Origin: CAYQQK01 sp964420065
GTDB lineage: Bacteria; Bacillota; Dethiobacteria; DTU022
Reading direction: 5' to 3'
Length of the DNA stretch: 64,000 nt
Assembly (NCBI GenBank): GCA_964420065.1
Contig: CAYQQK010000001.1
Location: forward strand, 105,136 to 169,135
Every line of letters starts with the position of its first letter. Position 1 is the first letter of the stretch. A model generated the notes under the pieces. The model worked only from the letters and a program-made list of their open reading frames with translations, was not told the origin of the DNA and did not search any database. Position numbers and translations under genes: made by a program. Below, piece after piece: positions 49,746 to 58,794 of the stretch.

Positions 49746-51731
49746 TTGCCCAGAGTTGGCGTTTTCATCTGCTGGTGTGGAACGAACATCGCTGGCACCG
49801 TGGATATCGAACGGGTGGTAGAGGCGGCCCGGGCCTTTCCGGGCGTAGTCTACGCCGGTGATTACCGCTATCTTTGTTCCGAGATCGGGCAGGACTTGAT
49901 CAAGGATACAATCAAAAAGGAAAAATTGGAGCAGGTGGTAGTTGGGACTTGCTCACCCCGTATGCACGAGAATACTTTCCGCAAGGCCGCCGCCGAGGCC
50001 GGGTTAAACCCTTTTATGTTGGAGGTTGCCAACCTGCGCGAGCACTGCTCCTGGGTGCACAAGGACATGGAAGAAGGGACGGCCAAGGCGATCGCATTGA
50101 TCCGGGCCGCGGTGGCCAAGACCATTCTCAATACACCGTTGACCACGCCCCTGGCGCCGGTGGAGAAGCGGGCTCTGGTGATCGGCGGCGGCATCGCCGG
50201 GATTCAGGTGGCCCTGGATATTGCCGAGGCGGGTTTCCCGGTGGACCTGGTCGAGCGCACCCCAAGTATCGGGGGGCGCATGGCCCAGCTGGAAAAAACT
50301 TTCCCCACCCTTGACTGTGCCGCCTGTATTCTTACTCCGAAAATGGTTGAGGTTGCCCAACATCCCAACATTACCTTGCACACCTACTCCGAGGTGGAAG
50401 AGGTGGGCGGTTACGTGGGGCAGTTCGACGTAAAAATTCGCAAGAAAGCACGCAGCGTGGACATGACAAAATGCACCGGGTGCGGTATTTGTTACGACAA
50501 ATGTCCGGTCAAGGTCCCCTCGGAATTTGATGAAGGGATCGGCAAACGCAAGGCAATCTACGTTCCTTTCCCGCAGGCGGTACCCAATGTGCCGGTAATC
50601 GATCGGGAAAACTGTATCTATTTCAAACGGAAGCGTTGCGAGATCTGTGCCAAGGCTTGCCCGCCCGAAGCGATCAATTTTGATCTGGAAGATGAAATCC
50701 TGGAACGCAAATATGGGGTTATCGTGGTGGCGACCGGCTTTGACTCGATGGATGTCAAGAAATATGGCGAATATGGCTACGGGCAGCATCCCGATGTCCT
50801 TACGGCTTTGCAGTTTGAGCGCTTTTTTAATGCTTCCGGACCGACGGAGGGCAAGGTGATCCGTCTTTCCAACGGCAAGCCGCCCGAGACGGTGGTCTTT
50901 GTTCAGTGTGTCGGCTCACGGGACAAGGCCCGCGGCATGAATTACTGTTCGAAGATCTGTTGCATGTTTACTGCCAAACAGGCTATCTTGCTGAAAGAAA
51001 AGCTGCCCGAAACCAAAAGTTATGTCTTTTATATCGATGTGCGCGCTGCCGGCAAAGGTTACGAGGAATTTCAGCGCCGTGCCGCTGAAGAATACGGGGT
51101 CACCTACCTGCGCGGGCAGGTCGGGAAAGTCTTTCCTGAAGGTGACCGGTTGTTGGTGAAGGGAATTGATTCCTTGAGCAACCGTCCGATCGAGATCATG
51201 GCGGATCTGGTGGTTCTGGCCAATGCTTCGGTGCCCCGGGCCGATGCGTTGGAGGTGGGACGCCTGATCGGCATCAACAGTGACGCTTACCACTTTTTTA
51301 ATGAGGCTCACCCGAAACTGCGCCCGGTGGAAACGCATACCGCCGGGATCTTTATTGCCGGTGCTTGCCAGGCGCCCAAGGACATCCCCGATGCGGTGGC
51401 CCAGGCCAGCGGTGCCGCGGTCAAAGCGGTCGGTTTGCTTTCCCACGACATGCTCGAGGGGGAAGCTTGCACCTCCCTGGTGAGCCAGGCCCTTTGTGCG
51501 GGTTGTCTGCACTGCGAGGAAGTTTGTCCGTATGGTGCCATTTCCGGGATTGAGCTGGAAGAGAAAGTTCTCGGCGCAATTCAAAAACGGACCGTGGCCG
51601 ATGTCAACTCGGCCCTCTGTATGGGTTGTGGTGCCTGCACTGCCATCTGCCGCTCCGGGGCGATCAACCTGCAAGGCTTTACCAACGCACAAATCGTGGC
51701 GGAGGTGGATGCAATATGTCTACAGCGGTAA
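49746..51731 (+). CDS. hdrA: heterodisulfide reductase subunit A-like flavoprotein
   Basis: HdrA holds the FAD proposed to bifurcate electrons in Hdr complexes. The 661-residue protein has an N-terminal cysteine motif (GVFICWCGTNI), the FAD-binding VIGGGIAGIQVALDIAE, the HdrA cysteines in TLDCAACILTP, two ferredoxin sites in the middle (CTGCGICYDKCP and CEICAKACPP), and two at the C-terminus (CAGCLHCEEVCP and CMGCGACTAIC). TTG at 49746 follows AGGGAGGG. Its last 16 bases overlap flxD. Confidence 0.94.
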   Translation: MPRVGVFICWCGTNIAGTVDIERVVEAARAFPGVVYAGDYRYLCSEIGQDLIKDTIKKEKLEQVVVGTCSPRMHENTFRKAAAEAGLNPFMLEVANLREHCSWVHKDMEEGTAKAIALIRAAVAKTILNTPLTTPLAPVEKRALVIGGGIAGIQVALDIAEAGFPVDLVERTPSIGGRMAQLEKTFPTLDCAACILTPKMVEVAQHPNITLHTYSEVEEVGGYVGQFDVKIRKKARSVDMTKCTGCGICYDKCPVKVPSEFDEGIGKRKAIYVPFPQAVPNVPVIDRENCIYFKRKRCEICAKACPPEAINFDLEDEILERKYGVIVVATGFDSMDVKKYGEYGYGQHPDVLTALQFERFFNASGPTEGKVIRLSNGKPPETVVFVQCVGSRDKARGMNYCSKICCMFTAKQAILLKEKLPETKSYVFYIDVRAAGKGYEEFQRRAAEEYGVTYLRGQVGKVFPEGDRLLVKGIDSLSNRPIEIMADLVVLANASVPRADALEVGRLIGINSDAYHFFNEAHPKLRPVETHTAGIFIAGACQAPKDIPDAVAQASGAAVKAVGLLSHDMLEGEACTSLVSQALCAGCLHCEEVCPYGAISGIELEEKVLGAIQKRTVADVNSALCMGCGACTAICRSGAINLQGFTNAQIVAEVDAICLQR

Positions 51732-52195
51732 ACAACAAGGCAGAGGCCAACGCTGCTGCAGCACCGGAAACCTGGGAACCTCTCCTTGTCGCTTTTTGTT
51801 GCAACTGGTGCAGTTATGCCGGGGGCGACCTGGCGGGGACGAGCCGCTTGAAATATCCGGCCAACGTCCGGGTGATCCGTGTTCCCTGTTCCAGCCGGGT
51901 CAACCCCCTGTTCGTGCTGCGTGCTTTTCAGCGCGGCGCTGACGGCGTGCTCCTCGCCGGGTGCCACCCGGGTGATTGCCATTATTCCACCGGCAACTAT
52001 TACGTGCGCCGGGGTTTTTCCGCTTTTCGCCGGCTGCTTGAATTTGCCGGAGTGGAGCCGGAGCGTTTTGAGATTCGTTGGATCTCCGCCTCCGAAGGTG
52101 ATAAGTTTGCCGAGGTAATGACTGAAGTGACTGAAAAGATCAAGGCCCTGGGGCCGAATGGAAAGTTGAGGGATCAAAGATGGCGGACCAAATAA
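51716..52195 (+). CDS. flxD: MvhD/FlxD-like electron-transfer subunit
   Basis: MvhD-type proteins carry a [2Fe-2S] cluster and pass electrons into HdrA. The 159-residue protein has the family signature FCCNWCSYAGGDLAG, the PCSSRVNPLFVLRAF segment, and GADGVLLAGCHPGDCHY. ATG at 51716 follows GGAGGTGG and lies inside the end of hdrA. The next gene overlaps by 16 bases. Its neighbours (an NAD-binding FlxA-like protein and two iron-sulfur proteins in place of hydrogenase subunits) point to FlxD of the HdrABC-FlxABCD complex. Confidence 0.9.
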   Translation: MSTAVNNKAEANAAAAPETWEPLLVAFCCNWCSYAGGDLAGTSRLKYPANVRVIRVPCSSRVNPLFVLRAFQRGADGVLLAGCHPGDCHYSTGNYYVRRGFSAFRRLLEFAGVEPERFEIRWISASEGDKFAEVMTEVTEKIKALGPNGKLRDQRWRTK

Positions 52196-53157
52196 CAGGG
52201 AATGGGGTCGAAAAAATCCGTTCCGCCGTGGCCCAGGACCTTTTAAGTGGTCGGATCGACCTGTTGCTGGGTTGGGAAAAAGGTCACTACTGGTGGCAAT
52301 CCCGCCCCCTCTTTGCCACTACCCGGGAAGATCTGGATCGCCTGGTCTGGGATTCCTTTTGCGGGGTCAACTTGAGCCGCTACCTTCCGGATGAGCTCAA
52401 CGGGCAAAAGAAGGTGGGTGTTTTAGTCAAGGGTTGTGATGCCAGAGCCCTGAACCGCCTCGTCCAGGACCGCATTGTGGAACGGAAACAGGTGATCGCT
52501 TATGGGTTACCCTGCCCGGGGATACTCGACTACGACCGCCTGGTTGAGGCGGCCGGAGGCCGCCTGGAAGGGATTACCGAATCAAACGAGCAGGTAACCG
52601 TGCAGGGCGCAAACGGTTCGCAAACAGTACCCCGAAACGACTTGCTGCAGGACCGGTGCCGGGATTGCCGCTATCCGGACCCGGTCACCTATGACCAACT
52701 GCTCCTGGAGCCGCTGGGTAAACGACAGGCGGCGGCACGTTTTACGGCGGTAACCGAACGGGAAAAGGCTTCCCCCGATGAGCGCTATGCCTACTGGACC
52801 GGTGAACTGCAGCGCTGCCTGCGCTGTTATGCCTGCCGGGAGGTCTGCCCGTGCTGCAGTTGCCGGGAATGTTTTGTGGAGCAGGAATGCCCGCGCTGGC
52901 TCGGTAAATCGGTCGAGCTTTCCGAAGTCTTCTCTTTTCATCTGGTCCGGGCCTACCATTGTGCGGGCCGGTGTATCGAGTGCGGCGAATGTGCCCGAGC
53001 TTGCCCGATGGGGATCAACCTGATGGAATTGAACCGCAAGTTAATCAAAGATATCGATGAGCTGTACGGCGAATACGAAGCCGGTCTGGATCCGGAGCAG
53101 GAACCACCCTTGCTCACCTACCAGCCCGACGATCCGGCAGCTTTTTCGGAAAAGTGA
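52180..53157 (+). CDS. flxC: FlxC-like iron-sulfur protein
   Basis: The 325-residue protein has an N-terminal FrhB/HdrA-like region (GWEKGHYWW, VGVLVKGCDARALNRLVQ) and several cysteine motifs: CRDCRYPDP, CLRCYACREVCPCCSCRECF, and CIECGECARACPMG. It probably holds three or more [4Fe-4S] clusters. Position between flxD and flxB, overlaps, and motif set fit FlxC of NADH-linked Hdr-Flx complexes described in Desulfovibrio. The overlap with flxD is 16 bases. Confidence 0.82.
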   Translation: MADQITGNGVEKIRSAVAQDLLSGRIDLLLGWEKGHYWWQSRPLFATTREDLDRLVWDSFCGVNLSRYLPDELNGQKKVGVLVKGCDARALNRLVQDRIVERKQVIAYGLPCPGILDYDRLVEAAGGRLEGITESNEQVTVQGANGSQTVPRNDLLQDRCRDCRYPDPVTYDQLLLEPLGKRQAAARFTAVTEREKASPDERYAYWTGELQRCLRCYACREVCPCCSCRECFVEQECPRWLGKSVELSEVFSFHLVRAYHCAGRCIECGECARACPMGINLMELNRKLIKDIDELYGEYEAGLDPEQEPPLLTYQPDDPAAFSEK

Positions 53158-53167
53158 GGTGACAGGC

Positions 53168-54184
53168 ATGAGCAAAGCCATCGCTAAAAATAAGTTAGGA
53201 CAGCTTTGGGAGCGCCTGGCCTCCCGCGGGCCGCTTTTTCTCCCGGTGGCGGAGAGCGACTCGGTCAGTTTTCGGCTATGGGAACCCGAAGCGGTGGTAG
53301 ATCTGGAGACGGTGAACAGCACTGTTTCTCCCAAGGGTATCTTCCTGCCCCAAGACCAGGTTTACCTTCAGTTTAAACGTGAGGGGACGGGGTTGCAGAT
53401 GCAACCGGTGGAGCAACCGGCCGGGCCGGCCGTAGCATTTGGGGTGCGCGCCTGCGATCTGAAGGCGTTCGGATTGCTGGATAAGGTTTATGCGGAACAG
53501 GATCCGCCCGACCGGCTCTACACGGATCGCCGCGCCAACACCGCCGTGGTGGTACTGGCCTGCAGCGAGCCGGATCCCTACTGTTTCTGTTCAGTTTTCG
53601 GCATCGACCCGGCCGGAGCGGACGGGGCCGATGTTGCGGCCTGGTGGGAGGGGGAAGAGCTGATCCTGGAGGCTCGCACTCCCAAAGGAGAAGCGGTATT
53701 GGAAACGGCCGGGGATCTACTCGAAGAAAAAAGCGCTGTCGGGCCGGTGTCTCCGGAAACGGCCGATTTTGGGCTGAACCTGGAGGGCTTGCCGAAAAAC
53801 TTGAAGGAACGTTTTGAGGACCCGGTTTGGGACGATCTTTTCCGGAGCTGTTTAGGTTGCGGAACATGTACTTTTATCTGTCCGACCTGTTATTGTTTCG
53901 ACGTTGAGGACTACGGTCATACGGAGGAAGGGCACCGTTTTCGCTGCTGGGATAGCTGCATGTACAAACAATTTACTCTGCTCGCGGGGGGGGCCAACCC
54001 GCGCCCGACCCGCAAAGAAAGGGTACGCAACCGGTTCTTGCATAAGCTGCAATATTACCCGGAAAACTTCGGTGGAGAATTCGCCTGTGTCGGCTGCGGG
54101 CGCTGCCTGCGCAGTTGCCCGGTAAATCTGGACATTGTTCAGGCCATCCGTGCCCTGGGAGGTGAGACCGTTGCCAAATCCTAA
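53168..54184 (+). CDS. flxB: FlxB-like 4Fe-4S protein (AsrA/sulfhydrogenase beta-type)
   Basis: The 338-residue protein resembles the AsrA subunit of anaerobic sulfite reductase and hydrogenase beta subunits. It has the domain with FGVRACDLKAFGLLDKVY and VVLACSEPDPYCFCSVFG, then two ferredoxin sites (CLGCGTCTFICPTCYCFD and CVGCGRCLRSCPV). ATG at 53168 follows GAGGTGA. Its end overlaps the chosen flxA start by 14 bases. It would link the NADH-oxidising FlxA to the rest of the complex. Confidence 0.85.
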   Translation: MSKAIAKNKLGQLWERLASRGPLFLPVAESDSVSFRLWEPEAVVDLETVNSTVSPKGIFLPQDQVYLQFKREGTGLQMQPVEQPAGPAVAFGVRACDLKAFGLLDKVYAEQDPPDRLYTDRRANTAVVVLACSEPDPYCFCSVFGIDPAGADGADVAAWWEGEELILEARTPKGEAVLETAGDLLEEKSAVGPVSPETADFGLNLEGLPKNLKERFEDPVWDDLFRSCLGCGTCTFICPTCYCFDVEDYGHTEEGHRFRCWDSCMYKQFTLLAGGANPRPTRKERVRNRFLHKLQYYPENFGGEFACVGCGRCLRSCPVNLDIVQAIRALGGETVAKS

Positions 54185-54998
54185 TCCCTTGATGCCCTTT
54201 ACGGCAACCGTGCGCGAAGTGATCACCGAGACCCCGGATATCAAGACCTTGCGGGTGGCCGGTGTGGAGGGCGCCCCGTTCGACTTCATGCCGGGGCAAT
54301 GCGCCATGCTTTCCCTGCCCCCGATCGGCGAAGCCCTGTTTTCGATCACTTCATCCCCGTCCTGCAAAGAATATCTGGAGTTTAGCATCAAGGAGGCGGG
54401 TCGAGTGACCGCCGCCCTGCATGCGATCAACCCGGGGCAGGAGTTGGGCCTGCGCGGTCCGTACGGGAACAATTTTCCGATTGACCTGCTCAAAGGTAAA
54501 GATCTGCTCTTTATCGGTGGCGGAATCGGTTTGGCCCCTTTGCGTTCCTTGATCAATTACTGTTTGGAGTATCGGGATGATTATGGCCGGATCGATATCG
54601 TCTATGGGGCGCGCAGCCCGGCGGACCTGATCCAGAAAGCCGAAATCAACGAACGCTGGCCCTCCCAGCCGGACACTCATGTCTACCTCACCGTGGACGC
54701 CCAGTTTCCGGATTGGGATGGCCATGTCGGTTTTGTCCCTTCATACGTGACCGAACTGGCTTTTACCCCGGAAAACAAGATCGCCATTACCTGCGGCCCG
54801 CCGGTGATGATCAAGTTCGTCCTCCAGGGCCTGGCGGAACTTGGTTTCAAGCCGGAGCAGGTGGTAACTACCCTGGAAATGCGTATGAAATGCGGCATCG
54901 GCAAGTGTGGCCGCTGCAATATCGGTCACCTTTACGTATGCAAGGATGGGCCTGTTTTTACCCTGGCCCAGTTGAACAAGATGCCGGCCGAATACTAG
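54171..54998 (+). CDS. flxA: FlxA-like FAD/NAD-binding reductase (AsrB-type)
   Basis: The 275-residue protein belongs to the ferredoxin-NADP reductase superfamily. It has the FAD region ALFSITSSP, the NAD-binding GGGIGLAPLRSLINY, ACGPP-like ITCGPPVMIKFVL, and a C-terminal [2Fe-2S] site CGIGKCGRCNIGHLYVC. The same architecture is found in AsrB, PyrK and FlxA. It is the likely NADH entry point of the Hdr-Flx complex. TTG at 54171 follows GGGAGGTGA and is preferred; ATG at 54192 is possible. A strong terminator ends the operon. Confidence 0.88.
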   Translation: MPNPNPLMPFTATVREVITETPDIKTLRVAGVEGAPFDFMPGQCAMLSLPPIGEALFSITSSPSCKEYLEFSIKEAGRVTAALHAINPGQELGLRGPYGNNFPIDLLKGKDLLFIGGGIGLAPLRSLINYCLEYRDDYGRIDIVYGARSPADLIQKAEINERWPSQPDTHVYLTVDAQFPDWDGHVGFVPSYVTELAFTPENKIAITCGPPVMIKFVLQGLAELGFKPEQVVTTLEMRMKCGIGKCGRCNIGHLYVCKDGPVFTLAQLNKMPAEY

Positions 54999-55020
54999 AG
55001 AGAACAGAAACAATCCGGAC

Positions 55021-55057
55021 AAAAGGGGGGCACCAACCGGTGTTTGCCCCCTTTTTA
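55021..55057 (+). terminator. rho-independent terminator after the hdr-flx operon
   Basis: AAAAGGGGGGCA and TGCCCCCTTTTT pair with one bulged G around an 11-base loop and end in a T tract. Confidence 0.85.
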
Positions 55058-55214
55058 TTTCCAGTTATCGTTAAGACCTTACGGGGGGATGGATGGATAG
55101 CCGACGATTGCGCCGGAACCTATTGATGAAAATAAGTTTATGGACTCATTTATTACCGTTGTTTGCAATGATTGGCGGTGTTCCGTTGTTGGGTGCCACC
55201 GGGACCGGTTTAAG

Positions 55215-55243
55215 TTGTTTAAAACGGGTGTTTGCTGTAAGAT
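55215..55243 (+). promoter_or_regulatory. predicted promoter for larB-larC
   Basis: TTGTTT and TAAGAT are spaced by exactly 17 bases, about 75 bases before larB. The rest of the 260-base gap (55058-55317) is AT-richer than its surroundings and shows no other clear element apart from a short GC hairpin near 55281-55294. Confidence 0.45.
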
Positions 55244-55317
55244 GATAACAGGAATCAAACAGCCGCGCCTCGCGCCGCACGGCCGGGTCCGGCCAAATGT
55301 AAACACCGGAGGCATCA

Positions 55318-56094
55318 ATGAGGGAAGAGCAGGTCGCCCGCCTCCTCGAATCGGTCCGGCGGGGTGAAACTTCCGTGGCGGAGGCGTTGCAGGCGCTGCG
55401 CACCCTACCCTACGAGGACCTGGGTTTTGCCAAGGTGGATCACCACCGTCTTTTCCGTAAAGGTTTCCCGGAGGTCATTTACTGCCCCGGGAAAACCCCG
55501 GAACAGATTGTCGCCATTGCCCTTCGCCTTTCCGCTTCCGGGACGATGCTCCTTGCTACCCGGGCAGGAATGGCAGATTTCAAAGCCCTGCAAGCAGCAT
55601 TTCCCGCCGCCATATACCACTCCGCCGCACGGGCAGTGGTGCTTCCTGCAGATAATCTTCCCTCGGAACGCAGCGGTTGTGTCGTCGTCATTACTGCCGG
55701 CACGGCAGATATTCCGGTAGCCGAAGAGGCTGTCCTGACGGCGGAACTGATGGGCAGCCGGGTTGAGCGTCTCTATGATGTTGGGGTGGCGGGTTTGCAC
55801 CGCCTTCTGGACCGGCATGCCCTTATCGATCGGGCCCGGGTTCTGATAGTGGCGGCCGGCATGGATGGAGCCCTGGCCAGCGTGGTCGGAGGGCTGGCCC
55901 GCGGGCCGGTTATTGCCGTTCCCACCAGTAGCGGTTACGGGGCGCACTTTGGAGGGCTGGCCCCGCTTCTGACCATGCTCAGTAGCTGTGCTGCCGGGGT
56001 GGCGGTGGTCAACATCGATAACGGTTTTGGAGCTGGCTACATAGCCGCCCTGGTGAACCGGGCCGGAGGGGGGGGCTGCTGTTCTGGAACCTGA
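55318..56094 (+). CDS. larB: pyridinium-3,5-biscarboxylic acid mononucleotide synthase LarB
   Basis: LarB carboxylates nicotinic acid adenine dinucleotide and releases AMP, starting the nickel-pincer nucleotide cofactor first found in lactate racemase. The 258-residue protein has the AIR-carboxylase-like C-terminal half, with VVITAGTADIPVAEEA, the region VIAVPTSSGYGAHFGG, and Cys224 in SSCAAGVAVVNIDNG, which corresponds to the catalytic cysteine of characterised LarB. It ends in GGGGCCSGT. ATG at 55318 follows CCGGAGG. It is eight bases upstream of larC. Confidence 0.93.
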   Translation: MREEQVARLLESVRRGETSVAEALQALRTLPYEDLGFAKVDHHRLFRKGFPEVIYCPGKTPEQIVAIALRLSASGTMLLATRAGMADFKALQAAFPAAIYHSAARAVVLPADNLPSERSGCVVVITAGTADIPVAEEAVLTAELMGSRVERLYDVGVAGLHRLLDRHALIDRARVLIVAAGMDGALASVVGGLARGPVIAVPTSSGYGAHFGGLAPLLTMLSSCAAGVAVVNIDNGFGAGYIAALVNRAGGGGCCSGT

Positions 56095-56101
56095 TCCGGA
56101 T

Positions 56102-57346
56102 ATGACTGCTTCTGCCGAACGCCTGGCCTATTTTGATTGTTATAGCGGTATCAGCGGGGATATGGTTTTGGGCGCCCTGGTTGATGCCGGCCTGGAACTG
56201 TCAAGATTGCAAGATTTGTTGGGCGCCCTGCCCCTCTCCGGATGGCGCCTGGAAGCTCACCCGGTAAACCTTTACGGTCTGCGAGGCACCCGGGTTACGG
56301 TGGAAACCGGATCACAGATTGGTCCGCATCACCGCCTCCAGGACATCCTAACCTTGCTGGATCGTTCAGTGCTTCCGGAAACGGTTCGTAAACGGAGCGC
56401 CGCTGTTTTCCAAAACCTGGCGGAAGCGGAGGGCGCCGTCCACGGCATCGCCCCGGGTGAGGTTCATTTCCACGAGGTTGGCGCTGTTGATGCGATCATT
56501 GATATCGTGGGCAGTGTGGGCGGCCTCCACCTGCTCGGGGTGGAACAAATATTTGCTTCACCGTTGCCCTTGTCCCGTGGTATGGTCCGGTGTGCGCACG
56601 GCAATATTCCGATTCCCGCACCGGCGGTACTGGAGCTGCTCTGCCGGAGGCAGGTGCCTACCTGCGGCAGTAGCGTCACCGGGGAACTCGTTACCCCGAC
56701 GGGGGCGGCGGTCTTGACTACCCTGGTCCGGTCTTTCGGTCCCCTACCCCCATCTTTGGTCGTCAAGCAAATCGGTTACGGTGCGGGAACGATGGATCCG
56801 GGTTACCCCAATTTTTTACGGTTGATCACCGGGCAGGTGGTTGAAAAAGGCACTGCTTTTGAAGAAAAAGCATGCCTTGTCGAAACAAACCTGGACGATC
56901 TCAGCCCAGAGATTCATGGTTATTTGATGGAATTGCTGTTTAAGGCCGGGGCGGATGATGTTTTTTTTGTCCCGATTCAAATGAAAAAAAATCGTCCGGC
57001 GGTAAAACTTTCCGTAATGGTGTCGCCGGACCTTTTGACGGTACTGACGGATTTGATTTTCCGAGAAACTTCAACCCTGGGGATTAGGATAACCGGGGTG
57101 CGCAAACTGGTGCGTCCCCGTTGTCTGGTTTCGGTAGAAACCCCATGGGGGACGGTGCGGGTCAAAACAGTCCCCGCCGCCCCCGGTACAGGGGAATCCG
57201 TGCCGTTACATTTTGCCCCCGAATACGCGGATTGCGTTGCCGTCGCCCGGCGTTCCGCTCTTCCGCTGAAAGAAATATACCGTCAAGTTGAACAATTGTT
57301 CCGAAAGCAATTTTCCGCCAACAGCAATCGCAACGATAAAATATGA
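56102..57346 (+). CDS. larC: nickel insertion protein LarC
   Basis: LarC inserts nickel into the pincer nucleotide using CTP. The 414-residue protein has AYFDCYSGISGDMVLGAL, the His-rich metal-delivery segment VHFHEVGAVDAIIDIVG, GSSVTGELVTPTGAA, ETNLDDLSPEIHGY, and KKNRPAVKLSVM. LarC1 and LarC2 are in one uninterrupted frame; in Lactobacillus plantarum they are joined by programmed frameshift. Neither larA nor larE is in the window. The ZIP gene follows at 16 bases and may share the transcript. Confidence 0.93.
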   Translation: MTASAERLAYFDCYSGISGDMVLGALVDAGLELSRLQDLLGALPLSGWRLEAHPVNLYGLRGTRVTVETGSQIGPHHRLQDILTLLDRSVLPETVRKRSAAVFQNLAEAEGAVHGIAPGEVHFHEVGAVDAIIDIVGSVGGLHLLGVEQIFASPLPLSRGMVRCAHGNIPIPAPAVLELLCRRQVPTCGSSVTGELVTPTGAAVLTTLVRSFGPLPPSLVVKQIGYGAGTMDPGYPNFLRLITGQVVEKGTAFEEKACLVETNLDDLSPEIHGYLMELLFKAGADDVFFVPIQMKKNRPAVKLSVMVSPDLLTVLTDLIFRETSTLGIRITGVRKLVRPRCLVSVETPWGTVRVKTVPAAPGTGESVPLHFAPEYADCVAVARRSALPLKEIYRQVEQLFRKQFSANSNRNDKI

Positions 57347-57361
57347 TCGGGAGATTAAATC

Positions 57362-58105
57362 GTGGATGCAGCATTTATTTTCAAAGTAACATTGATCGGA
57401 CTTCTTTCCGGTGTTGTTGGTACCGGCGGGGGCGGTTCCATTGTTTACCTCCTGAAACGACCCGGTGCTACCCTTCTGAGCACGGTTCTTGGTTTTTCCG
57501 CCGGGGTGATGCTGGTGGTGGTTTTCATGGAGTTACTACCGGAATCTATGGCCATTGGTGGTTACTGTGGCGGGATCGGGGGGCTAATCCTTGGTATTGT
57601 CATCCTGTTCCTGCTAGATATCTATTTTCCGCACCACCATCATTATTCCCCGGATTGCCGCGAAAGCCAATTTCGCAAATCCGGGATGCTTCTCGGTATC
57701 GGGATCGCCTTGCACAATATTCCGGAAGGTTTGGCGATCGGTGCCGGTTATGCTGCCAGTGAAACACTTGGTCTCGGCCTAGCCCTGATCATGACCGTGC
57801 AAAACATCCCGGAGGGAATGGCCATGGCCACAACGATGTGTATCGGTGGTTTTCCCAACAGGCGGACGGTGTTCTGGTCGGCCCTGGCTGGTTTGCCCAT
57901 GGCTGCCGGTGCGTTTGGCGGAGCGGTGGTCGGCCGTGTTTCGCCCGGTTTCCTGAGTGTGGCCTTGAGTTTTGCCGCCGGAGCAATGCTTTACATTACC
58001 TGCGATGAATTGGTTCCTGGCGCCAAGGCTCTGAGTTCCGGTTATGCGGCTACCCTCGGTATTGTTGGCGGGGTGGTGGCCGGCTTGTTGTTAACTTTGT
58101 TGTAA
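57362..58105 (+). CDS. ZIP family metal transporter
   Basis: The 247-residue protein has about eight membrane segments and two copies of the ZIP metal-binding motif in adjacent helices (ALHNIPEGLAIG and TVQNIPEGMAMA), with a His-rich loop (FPHHHHYS) between helices 3 and 4. ZIP proteins import divalent metals such as zinc or iron. Co-location with larC makes nickel or another cofactor metal possible, but this is speculation. GTG at 57362 follows GGGAG. Confidence 0.9.
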   Translation: MDAAFIFKVTLIGLLSGVVGTGGGGSIVYLLKRPGATLLSTVLGFSAGVMLVVVFMELLPESMAIGGYCGGIGGLILGIVILFLLDIYFPHHHHYSPDCRESQFRKSGMLLGIGIALHNIPEGLAIGAGYAASETLGLGLALIMTVQNIPEGMAMATTMCIGGFPNRRTVFWSALAGLPMAAGAFGGAVVGRVSPGFLSVALSFAAGAMLYITCDELVPGAKALSSGYAATLGIVGGVVAGLLLTLL

Positions 58106-58251
58106 GCAGATCGTTTTGATTGATGTTGCGGCAATGAATCACATATCCTACAGCAGGGGGATCTTTCATAGTTGTCCAACCCGTAGCGGCTGAATGGGGC
58201 GGGCTGATCGAATATTGCAAATTGTTGTTGCGAGGGGGGGGAGAGAAGCCG

Positions 58252-58773
58252 TTGCCGGTGATCGCGACCTACATCTACATCTTTTTTTCCCGTATTTTTG
58301 ATGTTAGTCTGGCGACCCTGCGCATTATTTACCTGACCCGCGGGAAGAGCAAGTTGGCCGCAGCCATCGGTTTTTTTGAAGTGATGATTTACGTGGTTGC
58401 CCTGGGCCTGGTAGTGGGCAACCTGCACCAGCCTTTGTCCGTATTGATTTACGGACTCGGTTTTGCGGCGGGGAACCTGGTGGGCAGTTTCATTGAGGAA
58501 AAGGTTGCGGTCGGCTTCGTCACCATCCAGGTTGTGACCTTGCAGGATGGGAAGGATCTTGACTATAACCTGCGGGAATACGGTTACGGTGTCACAGCCA
58601 TGGAATGTTATGGAAAGGACGGCACTCACCGGATATTACATATTTTGCTAAAGCGTCGTGATCTGCCGTCTTTTTTGAAAGTTCTCTCCGAGCTGGACCG
58701 GCAGGCCGTTGTTTCCATTTTTGATACCCGCAAAATCATGGGCGGCTATTTTGCCAGGCTCAAGGATAAATAG
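58252..58773 (+). CDS. UPF0316 membrane protein (DUF2179/DUF5698)
   Basis: The 173-residue protein has an N-terminal membrane region with three helices (PVIATYIYIFFSRIFDVS, SLATLRIIYLTRG, KLAAAIGFFEVMIYVVALG, LSVLIYGLGFAAGNLVGSF), then a DUF2179 cytoplasmic domain (GYGVTAMECYGKDGTHRIL, KIMGGYFAR). The family is widespread in Firmicutes and uncharacterised. TTG at 58252 follows a long G tract with the family-type N-terminus; TTG at 58222 and GTG at 58258 are alternatives. Confidence 0.85.
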   Translation: MPVIATYIYIFFSRIFDVSLATLRIIYLTRGKSKLAAAIGFFEVMIYVVALGLVVGNLHQPLSVLIYGLGFAAGNLVGSFIEEKVAVGFVTIQVVTLQDGKDLDYNLREYGYGVTAMECYGKDGTHRILHILLKRRDLPSFLKVLSELDRQAVVSIFDTRKIMGGYFARLKDK

Positions 58774-58794
58774 TCTTACGGGGGCGGAACAATT

